From the NCBI GenBank assembly GCA_018266875.1, contig JAFDZR010000045.1, positions 62,001 to 126,000 of the forward strand: a stretch of DNA of 64,000 bases, read 5' to 3'. Under the pieces are notes generated by a model. The model did not search any database, was not told the origin of the DNA, and saw only the letters and a list, made by a program, of their open reading frames with translations. The translations under genes were made by a program, and so were the position numbers. Source of the DNA: Bacteroidota bacterium. GTDB lineage: Bacteria > Bacteroidota > Ignavibacteria > Tepidaquicellales > Tepidaquicellaceae. Shown one piece after another: positions 17,916-27,490 of this stretch; positions within the stretch are counted from its first letter, which is position 1; each line of letters opens with the position of its first letter.

Positions 17916-20456
17916 TCAGAATTTTGCGCTGACCCCGATTGTCGGCAGTATGGGAAACATCCCGACTGTTTTTCTCTTAATGTTAAGATTTTCATCAATT
18001 GAATAATCGTAGCCAAGAACATTCTTTCTGTTGTAGGCATTGATCACATCAATATAAAAAGCCCAGTCAGTAGACCAGAAATTTGTATAAGCCGTTGCGC
18101 GGATATCAAGTCTGTGATAATCCGGTCTTGTTTCGCTGTATTCATTTGCTCTGCTGCCGAAGTCTAAATTAAAGATCACCTGCTGTGTCAGCGGATTTAC
18201 TGCTATTGAATCGCCTACTTTTCTCGGCGTTATGCCAACAGGCGGAGTTGATCTGAAGTTTGTTGCAAATGTCCATCTTGCTCCGAGTTCAAGCCATGAG
18301 TTGAATCTGTAATTCAAGACTATATTTGCAGTGTGTCTCTGATCAAACCTGTACGGAGTGGTGACATCATATTTATTCCTGTCTGAAAATGACAGAGAAT
18401 AATTTATCCATCCGTATAATTTTGTTCTGGGCGAGGTAAATTTCTTTTCAAGACTTATTTCGAAACCATATGCATTTCCTGTTCCGATATTTACGGGATT
18501 TGTAGTTAGGGAATCGTATGCAACCTTCTGCGCAGATCTCTGCCAGCTGGAATAATTCTTAACGTAAACAGGATCAGTATTTAAAGGATCGATGAGTGAA
18601 TATTCATATCTCTCACCGGTCAGCAATTCCTGTTCAAGCAGATTACTGAATCTTTTATAGTAACCTTCAGTTTTGAGAAACCACTCATTTGTAATCCATC
18701 TGTCAAGACCAAGCACAACATGAAATGAGCGTTCGGCTTTAAGGTCTTTTTCATAAGCATCTTTAAGATCATAGAAAGTTCTGCCGTCAATAAGTTTCTC
18801 AAGTCCAGGAGACTGGTAATATAAACCGGATGCAAATCTGATTGTAGTAAGCGGGTCCAGAGCATAACCGAGATTAAGCCTCGGAGCTATGTAAGGTTTT
18901 CTGATGATCTGAAAATAATCCAGACGCAGTGAAGGCTGAATGAAGAATCTGCTGTTCACCTTAAATAAACTCTGCCCGTAAAGATAAACCCTCAGATTAT
19001 TTTCTCCGTTGAGATTAAAGTCGTCTAGAAACGCCGATGCGGTCGGCAGACTCTGGAAAAGCGATCTTAGCTGATCATCCACTACAAGCTTATACGAGAG
19101 ATCAGTTCTAACAATATCCACTCCTGCTCCGAATTCCTGTGTAGTGTTTTTTCCTGTTATAACATTATTATTGCTGAGAGAAAATTTTCTGAAGGAATAT
19201 TTTGAGTCAAATTTTAGTCCGAACAGAGCTCCGATCTGCCTGAGACTGTCTCTCTGTTCCGGAGTATAATTTTCCCCGTCAATAAGAGGATCCAGGAGTT
19301 CGCTGTTAAAATCATTATCACCGGTATTTCTGTACCAGGACAGAGTTGTCCTTGAATTAAAATTTTTTGCGGGCGAAAAATGCCAAGCTGCAGAGAGCAT
19401 TTCGTTTCTGGATACATCATTCACCGCGACACTGTCCGGATTAGTGTTATCAGGTCCGGGGATAATATCAACGCCGTCCCTTGAGAAAACTCCGTTTATG
19501 AGAAACTTGCTTTTATTGAATGAGCCGAGTGCAATCTTAAACTGAATATCCCTGAAAGAAGGGAATGAGGAATCATCGGATATAAGACCTGCTTTTTTTG
19601 CAAATGGTCCGATAATCAGATCATAGTATGTCCTTCTTGAAGAGACAATCCATGAGCCCGGTATGCTGAATGGATTTTTACCGTTGAAAATTATATTAGC
19701 ATTTGAGATGCTTGCATTGAGTGAAGTCCCGAAAGTTCTGTTCCTGTCTCCTTCCCTGTTTGTGACATCGAGAACTGCTGATAATCTGTCGCCGTATTTA
19801 GCCGGGAAGCCTCCGGTAATAAGAGAAATATCGCTTAAAGTCTCCGGATTGAACATGCTGACGAGTCCGTATAGTCTGTAGGGATTGAATATCTCCACAT
19901 CATCCACTACAATTAAATTCTGATCCGGACCTGAACCCCTTATTATCAGCTGTGATGTGAAATCATTGGGCGAGGTTACTCCGGGAAGAGTCTGTAAAGA
20001 TCTTAACACATCTTCCACGGCTCCGGGAAGTACTTTAACATTTCCCGGTCTGATATTGTAAAGACTTGTTCTAAGGTCTTCCTGTTTCTGTCTGAATATA
20101 CCGTAAACTTCGATCTCATCAGTTGTAATTATTTTTTCTATGAGAAAAATATCAAGAATTTTTTTCTCTCCGGATTTTACTGTAAAATTTCTGAATGAAT
20201 ATTTATCATAACCCGGATGTGATACTTTGACCTCATATGAGCCGGGTTCTACTGCAACGTTGTATTTCCCTGATTTATCCGTCCTTACAAAGTAAGTGTT
20301 CATCTCTCCTGAAATATCCACAATGACATCTGACATTCTGTTATCTTTTTCGCTGTAAACATTTCCGCTTATTTCAGCAGAAGACGTATCAGCGGGAGTC
20401 TGAGCGTTTATATTACAGAATAAGAAAGTAAAGAATAACAGTGATAAAAATTTCAT
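17916..20456 (-). CDS. TonB-dependent receptor with carboxypeptidase-regulatory-like domain
   Basis: An 846-aa outer-membrane transporter. A signal peptide covers about residues 1-18 (MKFLSLLFFTFLFCNINAQ). A CarboxypepD_reg-like beta-sandwich (about 25-110, AEISGNVYSEKDNRMSDVIV) precedes the plug domain (about 120-245, with LQTLPGVTSPNDFTSQLIIRG and NLIVVDDVEIFNPYRLYGL). The remainder is a beta-barrel. No SusD-type partner gene is next to it, so it is not an obvious SusC of a polysaccharide locus. Substrate unknown. The C-terminus lies 3 nt from the opposing methyltransferase stop. Confidence 0.88.
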   Translation of the reverse strand: MKFLSLLFFTFLFCNINAQTPADTSSAEISGNVYSEKDNRMSDVIVDISGEMNTYFVRTDKSGKYNVAVEPGSYEVKVSHPGYDKYSFRNFTVKSGEKKILDIFLIEKIITTDEIEVYGIFRQKQEDLRTSLYNIRPGNVKVLPGAVEDVLRSLQTLPGVTSPNDFTSQLIIRGSGPDQNLIVVDDVEIFNPYRLYGLVSMFNPETLSDISLITGGFPAKYGDRLSAVLDVTNREGDRNRTFGTSLNASISNANIIFNGKNPFSIPGSWIVSSRRTYYDLIIGPFAKKAGLISDDSSFPSFRDIQFKIALGSFNKSKFLINGVFSRDGVDIIPGPDNTNPDSVAVNDVSRNEMLSAAWHFSPAKNFNSRTTLSWYRNTGDNDFNSELLDPLIDGENYTPEQRDSLRQIGALFGLKFDSKYSFRKFSLSNNNVITGKNTTQEFGAGVDIVRTDLSYKLVVDDQLRSLFQSLPTASAFLDDFNLNGENNLRVYLYGQSLFKVNSRFFIQPSLRLDYFQIIRKPYIAPRLNLGYALDPLTTIRFASGLYYQSPGLEKLIDGRTFYDLKDAYEKDLKAERSFHVVLGLDRWITNEWFLKTEGYYKRFSNLLEQELLTGERYEYSLIDPLNTDPVYVKNYSSWQRSAQKVAYDSLTTNPVNIGTGNAYGFEISLEKKFTSPRTKLYGWINYSLSFSDRNKYDVTTPYRFDQRHTANIVLNYRFNSWLELGARWTFATNFRSTPPVGITPRKVGDSIAVNPLTQQVIFNLDFGSRANEYSETRPDYHRLDIRATAYTNFWSTDWAFYIDVINAYNRKNVLGYDYSIDENLNIKRKTVGMFPILPTIGVSAKF

Positions 20457-20532
20457 TAATTGTTAAGAGATGTTTTTTGGAATTCTGAAGTCAAAACGTA
20501 TTCAGCGGAGTTTAAGTTTCAGAGTAAAAAAA

Positions 20533-21351
20533 TTATTTCCTGTTCCTTTTACCGTTAATATTTTCATTAACTCTTAAAGCAGCTGTTCTGATTTTTTCCT
20601 TAATTAAATCAGGATCATCATCTTTTCCCGCGGCATAAATTATATCACGGCTTGAATTGATCAGGAAATTATCCGAATTCAGATTATTCATCAGTTCATC
20701 AAGATCATTTCCCTGAGCGCCGATTCCGGGAATAAGTAGAGATACTTCAGGATGTGAGGAAGTAAAATCACTTATTTCGGAAACATAATTTGCTCCGAAC
20801 ACAAATCCAATATTTTTTCCGTCTCCGGTCTGTAAAAATTTTTCAGTGACATGCTGATAAAGATATTTATCCCCTGACTTGAGCAGTTCAAAATCCGATG
20901 AAGATCTGTTGGAAGTAAGAGCAAGCACGAATACATGCTTGTCTTTTCTTTTTATGAATGGAATTACGGAATCAGTTCCCATATAAGGACTTATGGTAAT
21001 AGAATCAAATCCGAGTTTGTCAAAATAAACGGAAGCATAATTTTCAGCGCTGTTGTCAAGGTCTCCTCTTTTAGCGTCACATATCGTGAGAAGATCTTCC
21101 GGAATATATCTTAAAGTTTCCCTTAATGCCTGTACTCCTTTCTCTTCAAGATTTTCATAAAAGGCTACATTTAGTTTATATCCGGCGCATATATCCTTAG
21201 TTGAATCAATTACGGCTTTGTTGAATTCCAGTGCAGGATTTTCCGAACTGTGGAACACATCCGGAATTTTAAGTGGATCTGTATCCAGTCCGACTATAAG
21301 ATTTGATTGATTTTTTTTCCTGATGCTGCTTAGCTTGGAAATGAAGTTCAT
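20533..21351 (-). CDS. pyrF: Orotidine 5'-phosphate decarboxylase, type 2
   Basis: A 272-aa TIM-barrel enzyme that converts OMP to UMP in pyrimidine synthesis. The catalytic tetrad region is seen as DAKRGDLDN (D92, K94, D97). The opening LIVGLDTDP and the length, longer than the ~230-aa E. coli type, place it in the type 2 group. GANYVSEI and LIPGIGAQGNDLDEL are further family segments. It is downstream of dcd and may share a transcript with it. Confidence 0.92.
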   Translation of the reverse strand: MNFISKLSSIRKKNQSNLIVGLDTDPLKIPDVFHSSENPALEFNKAVIDSTKDICAGYKLNVAFYENLEEKGVQALRETLRYIPEDLLTICDAKRGDLDNSAENYASVYFDKLGFDSITISPYMGTDSVIPFIKRKDKHVFVLALTSNRSSSDFELLKSGDKYLYQHVTEKFLQTGDGKNIGFVFGANYVSEISDFTSSHPEVSLLIPGIGAQGNDLDELMNNLNSDNFLINSSRDIIYAAGKDDDPDLIKEKIRTAALRVNENINGKRNRK

Positions 21352-21395
21352 TCCGTAACGGTTTTATTTTTTAAATTAAATCTTAATTTCACTTT

Positions 21396-21929
21396 TCAGA
21401 AATTTTTCCACATCATTGATTCCACCGGCTTATTTGTTTTTCTGTTATATTTTGCGCTCTTTTTTTTATCGTAAGGGACAAGCACATCCCCTTCCACTTT
21501 AAAGTAAATCAGCTGTCCGATCGGCATACCGGCATATACTTTAACCGGCTGTTTAACCGAAATCTCAAGCGTCCAGTTGTTTTTAAATCCGACATCACCT
21601 TTGCCTGCAGTCGCGTGAATGTCAATACCAAGTCTTCCGATACTTGACTTGCCTTCGAGAAAAGGAACATACTTGAAAGTTTCAGTATACTCAAGAGTTA
21701 CTCCCAGATAAAGTTTCGTTGGATGAAGAATGTGACCTTCCTTAGGTATCTTAAAATAATTAACTTTATTGTGAGCTTTTGCGTCAAGCACTTCATCCTT
21801 ATAGACGGCGAGCCATTCACCCAGATGAACGTCATAACTGTTGGAGCCGAGACATTTTCTGTCAAAAGGTCTGACGAGTATGTTTTGGTTTTTTATTTCT
21901 TCAAGAATCTGCTTGTCTGATAGAATCAT
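21396..21929 (-). CDS. dcd: dCTP deaminase family protein
   Basis: A 177-aa trimeric dUTPase-fold enzyme; the family deaminates dCTP to dUTP, and some members also hydrolyse dUTP to dUMP. It starts MILSDKQILEEIK, typical of Dcd. The central LEGKSSIGRLGIDIHATAG holds the conserved S-S-x-x-R-L-G loop, and TLEISVKQPVKVYAGMPIGQLIYF has the catalytic glutamate and the MxIGQL motif. Whether it is mono- or bifunctional cannot be told by eye. It follows rodA with a 48-nt gap. Confidence 0.88.
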   Translation of the reverse strand: MILSDKQILEEIKNQNILVRPFDRKCLGSNSYDVHLGEWLAVYKDEVLDAKAHNKVNYFKIPKEGHILHPTKLYLGVTLEYTETFKYVPFLEGKSSIGRLGIDIHATAGKGDVGFKNNWTLEISVKQPVKVYAGMPIGQLIYFKVEGDVLVPYDKKKSAKYNRKTNKPVESMMWKNF

Positions 21930-21977
21930 TTATTGTAAGGTTATAATTTGAAATTCAGATAAAATGTGATTTTTAAA

Positions 21978-23201
21978 TTAATATTGATTTCTGTATCTGT
22001 AAGCGCTCATCCCTATCCCAATCATAACAAGAAAGGAAATTAGCGAAGATATTCCGTAGCTCATCATCGGCAGCGGGATCCCGATCACAGGCATAATTCC
22101 GATTGTCATTCCTACGTTGATGACAAGGTGAAACAGGATTATTGACGCAAAACCTATGCAGGCAACGCTGAGAAAATTATTCTTTGTAATGTTGGCGTTA
22201 CTTACAAGTTTAAAAATTATTGCCATATATAAAATTAGTATAAGCACCGATCCGATGAATCCGAATTCCTCCCCGATCATGCAGTAAATAAAATCAGTCC
22301 ACTGTTCGGGAATAAACTTAAGCTGTGTCTGAGTACCCTGCAGGAATCCCTTGCCTGTCAGACCTCCCGAGCCGATCGCAACTTTCGACTGAATTACATT
22401 ATATCCGCTTCCGAGTGGATCAGTAGATGGATCGAATACAGCTTTGATCCTGGCCTGCTGATAAGGCATCAGCTTGCTGTACAATGTGTCCACAGAAAAG
22501 CCGATAATAAAATTCAGCAGCAGAGCTCCTGCGGAAAGGATTATATTTCTTTTGAACAGAAGAAGTATTAACCCGATAAGCACAAGCGAGCCGATGAAAT
22601 AATTCATTCCGAGAAATGCTCCCGCAATTGCAAGCACAGGCGAAAGAATGCAGAATAATGCAAAAGGCGAAAGACCGACCCAGAACATTATTGGCAGTAA
22701 CATTGAAATAAAAACCAGTGATGTACCCATATCCGGCTGTCTCATTATCAGACCCACAGGTATCAGTACAATTGCGCATGCTTTCAGGAAATCAGGAAGT
22801 CTGTTTATGTTTCTGAATCCGTCATCCGCTTTTGAGAGAAAATTTGCAAGAGCAAGGATCGTAGCAATTTTTGCAAATTCAGACGGCTGTATTCCGAAGC
22901 TTCCGATGCTGAACCAGCTCTTGGATCCTGAGATTTTTTTCCCGAAAAATAATACAAGAAGAAGCAGTATCAGCGATAGAAAATACAGCAGATAAGAAGC
23001 TTTAGCAATATGCCTTGGAGGAATATAGCTTATAAGCATCATCAGGACTAACCCTGTTATTGCAAAAATAAGCTGCTTGGTAAAATAATCTGAACCGCTT
23101 GTATAAGTAGCGCTGAATATCGCTATCAAACCGCATGTTAATACACAAACGGTGACAATGATCAGAAAAAAATCCAGCCTTTCAAAAAACTTACTGTTCA
23201 T
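21978..23201 (-). CDS. rodA: RodA, SEDS peptidoglycan glycosyltransferase
   Basis: A 407-aa polytopic membrane protein with about ten helices, the SEDS polymerase of the elongation machinery. Family features are GSKSWFSIGSFGIQPSEFAKIATILALA, MRQPDMGTSLVFISML, DPLGSGYNVIQSKVAIGSGGLTGKGF and EFGFIGSVLILILY, ending in IGIPLPMMSYGISSLISFLVMIG. It pairs with the PBP2 encoded immediately upstream (mrdA, 21-nt gap), which supplies transpeptidation. Confidence 0.95.
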   Translation of the reverse strand: MNSKFFERLDFFLIIVTVCVLTCGLIAIFSATYTSGSDYFTKQLIFAITGLVLMMLISYIPPRHIAKASYLLYFLSLILLLLVLFFGKKISGSKSWFSIGSFGIQPSEFAKIATILALANFLSKADDGFRNINRLPDFLKACAIVLIPVGLIMRQPDMGTSLVFISMLLPIMFWVGLSPFALFCILSPVLAIAGAFLGMNYFIGSLVLIGLILLLFKRNIILSAGALLLNFIIGFSVDTLYSKLMPYQQARIKAVFDPSTDPLGSGYNVIQSKVAIGSGGLTGKGFLQGTQTQLKFIPEQWTDFIYCMIGEEFGFIGSVLILILYMAIIFKLVSNANITKNNFLSVACIGFASIILFHLVINVGMTIGIMPVIGIPLPMMSYGISSLISFLVMIGIGMSAYRYRNQY

Positions 23202-23222
23202 TTTTTCTCTTCAAAATTATTA

Positions 23223-25010
23223 TCAGTCATAAGAATTATCTCCTACGGTTTTTACATCGCTTTCATTTCCTGTTATTCCAAGGTATCTCAACATTAATGC
23301 TGCTGCGGTTGGAGCTCCGAAAGATGCGCCCCATCCTTCAAATTCACCCAGAACGCAAATAGCAATTTTAGGTTCATCAAATGGAGCAAACCCTACAAAC
23401 CATGAATGATTTTTTCCTGAAGAATTCTGCGCTGTTCCGGTTTTACCGCTTATTATCACATCACTGGATCTCACTTTTGAAGCAGTTCCGCTTCCGTTTA
23501 CAACCAGATACATTCCTTTTTTTACTGCCTCATAATACTTCAGCGGCAGGTCAATTCTTCTCTGTTCGTATTTCACAGTTTCCTCTTCACCGGTCATGCT
23601 GTTCCTTATCTTTGTAACAAAATGCGGCTGACAGTAAAGTCCGTTCATGGATATAGCAGCAGTGTAAGCAACCATCTGGACAGGAGAGACGCCAAGCTCT
23701 CCCTGACCAATACCGAGACTAACCATTAAGCCCTGACTCCATTTGTTTTCACCGTACCGTTTGTCAAAATATTCCCTTGAAGGCAGCAGCCCGGCTGTTT
23801 CGTTCGGAATGTCAATTCCGGTTTTAGTTCCGAATCCCAGCATCTTGCCGTATTTATAATAATTATCTATACCTATCTGAAGTCCGAGTTTATAATAAAA
23901 GACATTTGCGGATACTTCAATCGCTCTTACGACATTGATACTTCCGTAAGCTCCGTGATCCTCAAAACTTCTGTTACCGTAAACAAATGATCCCGGACAT
24001 GAAATAGTGGAAGTGGTAGTTATTATGCCTGCATCCAGAGCAGCAAGTGACATCATCATTTTCCATGTAGAGCCGGGTGGGTATTTTGTCTGAACGACTC
24101 TGTTAAACAGCGGTTTCTTCGGATCATTGATTAGCGATGCAAATACCTTTGAATCAGTTTTACCCGAAAATGCCGAGAGATCAAAATCCGGTTTTGAGAC
24201 AAAACATAAAATCTCACCTGTTCTGGGATCCACCGCAATGATCGCTCCCTGTTTTCCGGAAATTAATTTCTCCGCAAGTTCCTGCAGGTCTTTATCCATA
24301 CCAAGTATAAGATCCGATCCGTTCACAGGAGGTATGTCGCTGTTTCCGTCATTAAGACTTCCTATCTCTCTTCCTTTTACATCAACTGTTATGAATTTAT
24401 ATCCCTTGACTCCTCTGAGATAATTTTCATAATTAGCTTCAAGTCCGTTGGAACCAATCATGTCTCCCTGTTTGTAATAATCGCCAATCTGTTTTTCAAG
24501 CTGCTTGGGTGATATCTCATTGCAGTATCCGAATGAATGCGACGCCCTGAAATTATTCGGATAATACCTGATCGCATCCACCTGATAATCAATACCGCTG
24601 AGACGGTCCTTATTTTCCGCAATGAAAGATATGACCCTGAAATCAACATCCCTTTTTACTTTTGCGGGATTAAACCGGTTTGTGCCTTTTATGCTTTTTA
24701 AAGTCATCTCGAGAGTGTCAGGAGAAAGATCAAGCACAGATGCAATTTCGGCAAGATTATTTTTATCGAACTGGTTTGGAGTTATCGTTACTGTATATGA
24801 AGGTTTATTGTCAACAAGGATCTTTCCGTTTCTGTCGTACATTATTCCCCGCGGAGGCGTGACTGTTATTGTCTTTATGGAATTCTTATTGGACTCTTTC
24901 GTAAGTTCGTCTGAAGAAAAAAGCTGAAGATAAGCAAGCCGAGTTATAAACAGTGCCATTACTGCAAAGCAGAATGTGTATATCACATATTTTCTTTTAT
25001 CGAGTTCCAA
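23223..25010 (-). CDS. mrdA: Penicillin-binding protein 2 (elongation-specific transpeptidase)
   Basis: A 595-aa class B PBP. One transmembrane helix (about 8-28) anchors it. The dimerisation domain includes TPPRGIMYDRNGKILVDNKPSYTVTI. The transpeptidase domain has the active-site S314-x2-K317 (YPPGSTWK), S367-A-N369 and K523-T-G. The start is TTG (25010); there is no ATG that would keep the membrane anchor. It lies between mreD and rodA, the usual order of the rod-shape cluster. Confidence 0.95.
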   Translation of the reverse strand: MELDKRKYVIYTFCFAVMALFITRLAYLQLFSSDELTKESNKNSIKTITVTPPRGIMYDRNGKILVDNKPSYTVTITPNQFDKNNLAEIASVLDLSPDTLEMTLKSIKGTNRFNPAKVKRDVDFRVISFIAENKDRLSGIDYQVDAIRYYPNNFRASHSFGYCNEISPKQLEKQIGDYYKQGDMIGSNGLEANYENYLRGVKGYKFITVDVKGREIGSLNDGNSDIPPVNGSDLILGMDKDLQELAEKLISGKQGAIIAVDPRTGEILCFVSKPDFDLSAFSGKTDSKVFASLINDPKKPLFNRVVQTKYPPGSTWKMMMSLAALDAGIITTTSTISCPGSFVYGNRSFEDHGAYGSINVVRAIEVSANVFYYKLGLQIGIDNYYKYGKMLGFGTKTGIDIPNETAGLLPSREYFDKRYGENKWSQGLMVSLGIGQGELGVSPVQMVAYTAAISMNGLYCQPHFVTKIRNSMTGEEETVKYEQRRIDLPLKYYEAVKKGMYLVVNGSGTASKVRSSDVIISGKTGTAQNSSGKNHSWFVGFAPFDEPKIAICVLGEFEGWGASFGAPTAAALMLRYLGITGNESDVKTVGDNSYD

Positions 25011-25029
25011 TTTTTTAACTGATTATAAA

Positions 25030-25527
25030 TTATTTTTTTGTGTCAAGTACATTTGAAAAAATTACGAGAACAGTCCCGATTACAAGAGTATAAAGAGTTG
25101 TTGTCAGAACGTATTTCATGAAGATTTCAGGAAACGAAACAGATGATCCCTGATAATAAATCCAGAAGAAAATACTGTATGCAATGACAGTGCAGAGAAA
25201 CATTATACCTATCATTGATCTTTTTACAGAACTCTTAGCCGTATCCTGAAACGAAAAATAACCCGCTATGAATCCCGCTACGCAGTATGAAAGCGCAGAC
25301 AGTCCGATAAAGGATCCGCTGAGAAGGTCCAGCGTCAGTCCTGTAATGAATCCAGAAACCATTCCGGCAATCTGTCCGCGGGTAAACCCAAGATAAATAA
25401 CAAGTACTATTACCAGATCCGGAGTAATATTGTAATTTGAAATTGCAATCAGCCAGACAAAAGATACCTGAACAATTATCAGTACAGCAAATATTATCGC
25501 AAATTTTAAGTATTCTGAAAAATACAA
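25030..25527 (-). CDS. mreD: MreD, rod shape-determining membrane protein
   Basis: A 165-aa protein with five to six transmembrane helices and little else, as is normal for MreD. FTRGQIAGMVSGFITGLTLDLLSGSFIGLSALSY is the conserved core. It scaffolds the elongasome at the inner membrane. The start is TTG (25527). It lies 8 nt after mreC and 19 nt before mrdA. Confidence 0.88.
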   Translation of the reverse strand: MYFSEYLKFAIIFAVLIIVQVSFVWLIAISNYNITPDLVIVLVIYLGFTRGQIAGMVSGFITGLTLDLLSGSFIGLSALSYCVAGFIAGYFSFQDTAKSSVKRSMIGIMFLCTVIAYSIFFWIYYQGSSVSFPEIFMKYVLTTTLYTLVIGTVLVIFSNVLDTKK

Positions 25528-25535
25528 TTTAAACT

Positions 25536-26363
25536 TTATTTTTTAGAGTAATGCTCTTCCAGCAGGACTCTCTCATTTTCAGGAAGATGCTTAAGTACAA
25601 AAACTTCCTCAAGTTCAGTGAAATTCACCAGCGGCTTTACAATTACTTTCTTAAAAAGATTATCAAGGTTCCCCTCTTCTGTTACAATCCCAACGGGAAT
25701 ACCCGCGGGGAAATAATTGCTGTATTCGGAAGTCATCACAATGTCACCGATTTTCACGTCAGCGCTTTTGGGAATATTATTAACTATTACATTTTCAGTT
25801 CCGTCATAATTCAGAATCCCGTCCACCCTGCTTCTCTGCATCTTCACGGATATGTTGAGATTTCTGTTAAGAAGGATCTGCGCAATTGAATAATGTTTGC
25901 TTGTGGAAACTATCCTTCCGACCAGTCCGTCATCGGTTATCACAGGCATATTAACCTTGATGCTGTCATCCTCGCCGACATTAAGCGTAATTGTGTTTCT
26001 TGCCTGGATCAGGGATTTGTTTACGATGCTTGCAATTATTACGCCGGAGAGATTTACTTCACGAAGTCCAAGTAATTTTGTAAGGCGTATATTTTCCAGC
26101 TTTGCTTCTTTCAATTCCGAAAGCTTGTTTGATAATTCAATATTCTTTTCCCGCAGAAACTGATTTTCCTTTTGTATCTCAAATACATTAGGAACGGCGG
26201 ATACGCCGCTCTGTATCGTTCCGATGAATCCAACTGCTATAGCCCTGAAAAATCTTACCTGAGAATTATCATTTGAGAATATGAGGATAAGCGATATTAC
26301 TATGAAAAATGAAAATATCAGATATTCTTTAATGCTTAATAAAAATAATCCGATCGTTTTCAT
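25536..26363 (-). CDS. mreC: MreC, rod shape-determining periplasmic scaffold
   Basis: A 275-aa bitopic protein. A transmembrane helix spans about 10-30. A short coiled coil (about 60-95, EIQKENQFLREKNIELSNKLSELKEAKLEN) precedes the beta-barrel MreC domain with VIIASIVNKSLIQARNTITLNVGEDDSIKVNMPVITDDGLVGRI. It couples cytoplasmic MreB to PBP2/RodA. The family pattern of length and domain order is intact. Confidence 0.93.
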   Translation of the reverse strand: MKTIGLFLLSIKEYLIFSFFIVISLILIFSNDNSQVRFFRAIAVGFIGTIQSGVSAVPNVFEIQKENQFLREKNIELSNKLSELKEAKLENIRLTKLLGLREVNLSGVIIASIVNKSLIQARNTITLNVGEDDSIKVNMPVITDDGLVGRIVSTSKHYSIAQILLNRNLNISVKMQRSRVDGILNYDGTENVIVNNIPKSADVKIGDIVMTSEYSNYFPAGIPVGIVTEEGNLDNLFKKVIVKPLVNFTELEEVFVLKHLPENERVLLEEHYSKK

Positions 26364-26423
26364 TTATACTTTTTCAATGGATGTGATTTAAAAATTTAAT
26401 AATTGCGGCTGTATCGGAACGGT

Positions 26424-27440
26424 CTATCTTCTGAGCAATACTTTCTTGTAATAATCAAGATCTTCCAAAACTTTTCCTGTTCCCCTTGCCACTGCTGTAA
26501 GCGGATCTTCTGCCACATATACGGGAACTCCTGTTTCCATTTTTATTCTTTCGTCAAGTCCCTTGATCAAAGCCCCGCCTCCTGTCAGGAAGATCCCTCT
26601 GTCAAGCAGATCAGACGAAAGTTCCGGAGCAGTTTTTTCAAGCGCTACTTTTACTGCTTCAATCATCTGCGTTATCGGCGCATTGAGCGATTCTCTTATT
26701 TCTATTGAACTAACTTCAGTAATCTTCGGCACTCCGGCAACAAGATCCCTTCCTTTTACTTCGATTATTACTTCTTCTTTAAGAGGCATCACTGATCCAA
26801 CCTGACATTTTATTTCTTCGGCTGTTCTCTCGCCGATAAGTATGTTATGATTGTTTCTGAAAAATCTTATAATAGCATCAGTTAATTCATCGCCTGCAAT
26901 TCTTATTGAAGTTCCGTTTGTAATTCCCGACAAAGCAATAACTGCTATCTCCGTAGTTCCGCCGCCGATATCGACTATCATATTTCCGTAAGGCGCCATA
27001 ACATCAAGACCAATTCCTATTGCGGCAGCCATCGGTTCTGAGATCAGATAAACTTCCTTTGCTCCGGCATGTTCGGCTGTGTCTCTTACTGCGCGCTTTT
27101 CGACTTCCGTAATTCCGCTCGGAACGCAGATCACAATTCTTCTTGAAGGCATCCAGCTCGAACTGATCTTTTTGATGAATTCCTTTATCATTCCTTCGGC
27201 AATCTCAAAGTCAGCAATCACGCCGTCTTTCATTGGACGGATCGTGTTGAGTTCCTTATGAACTCTTCCCATCATTTTCTTTGATTCTTCACCTATTGCA
27301 ATTATTTTTCTTGAACTTACATCGTATGTGACAATTGACGGTTCATTTAAAACTATTCCTTTGCCTTTCATGTAGATCAGAGTGTTTGCAGTTCCCAGAT
27401 CTATCGCTATATCATTTGAAAACATTCCTAATAATGGCAT
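26424..27440 (-). CDS. mreB: MreB, actin-like cell shape protein
   Basis: A 338-aa bacterial actin that polymerises under the membrane and positions cell-wall synthesis. Phosphate-1 loop: IDLGTANTLIYMKGKGIVLNEPSIV. Phosphate-2: MIVDIGGGTTEIAVIALSGI. Adenosine loop: IFLTGGGALIKGLDERI. Length and motifs are standard, which implies a rod-shaped cell. AAGGA precedes the ATG. It follows purH by about 50 nt and leads mreC-mreD-mrdA-rodA. Confidence 0.97.
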   Translation of the reverse strand: MPLLGMFSNDIAIDLGTANTLIYMKGKGIVLNEPSIVTYDVSSRKIIAIGEESKKMMGRVHKELNTIRPMKDGVIADFEIAEGMIKEFIKKISSSWMPSRRIVICVPSGITEVEKRAVRDTAEHAGAKEVYLISEPMAAAIGIGLDVMAPYGNMIVDIGGGTTEIAVIALSGITNGTSIRIAGDELTDAIIRFFRNNHNILIGERTAEEIKCQVGSVMPLKEEVIIEVKGRDLVAGVPKITEVSSIEIRESLNAPITQMIEAVKVALEKTAPELSSDLLDRGIFLTGGGALIKGLDERIKMETGVPVYVAEDPLTAVARGTGKVLEDLDYYKKVLLRR

Positions 27441-27490
27441 TTAATAATCCTTCAGGTAATACTTTTAGTTATATATGGTTATAAAATTTT

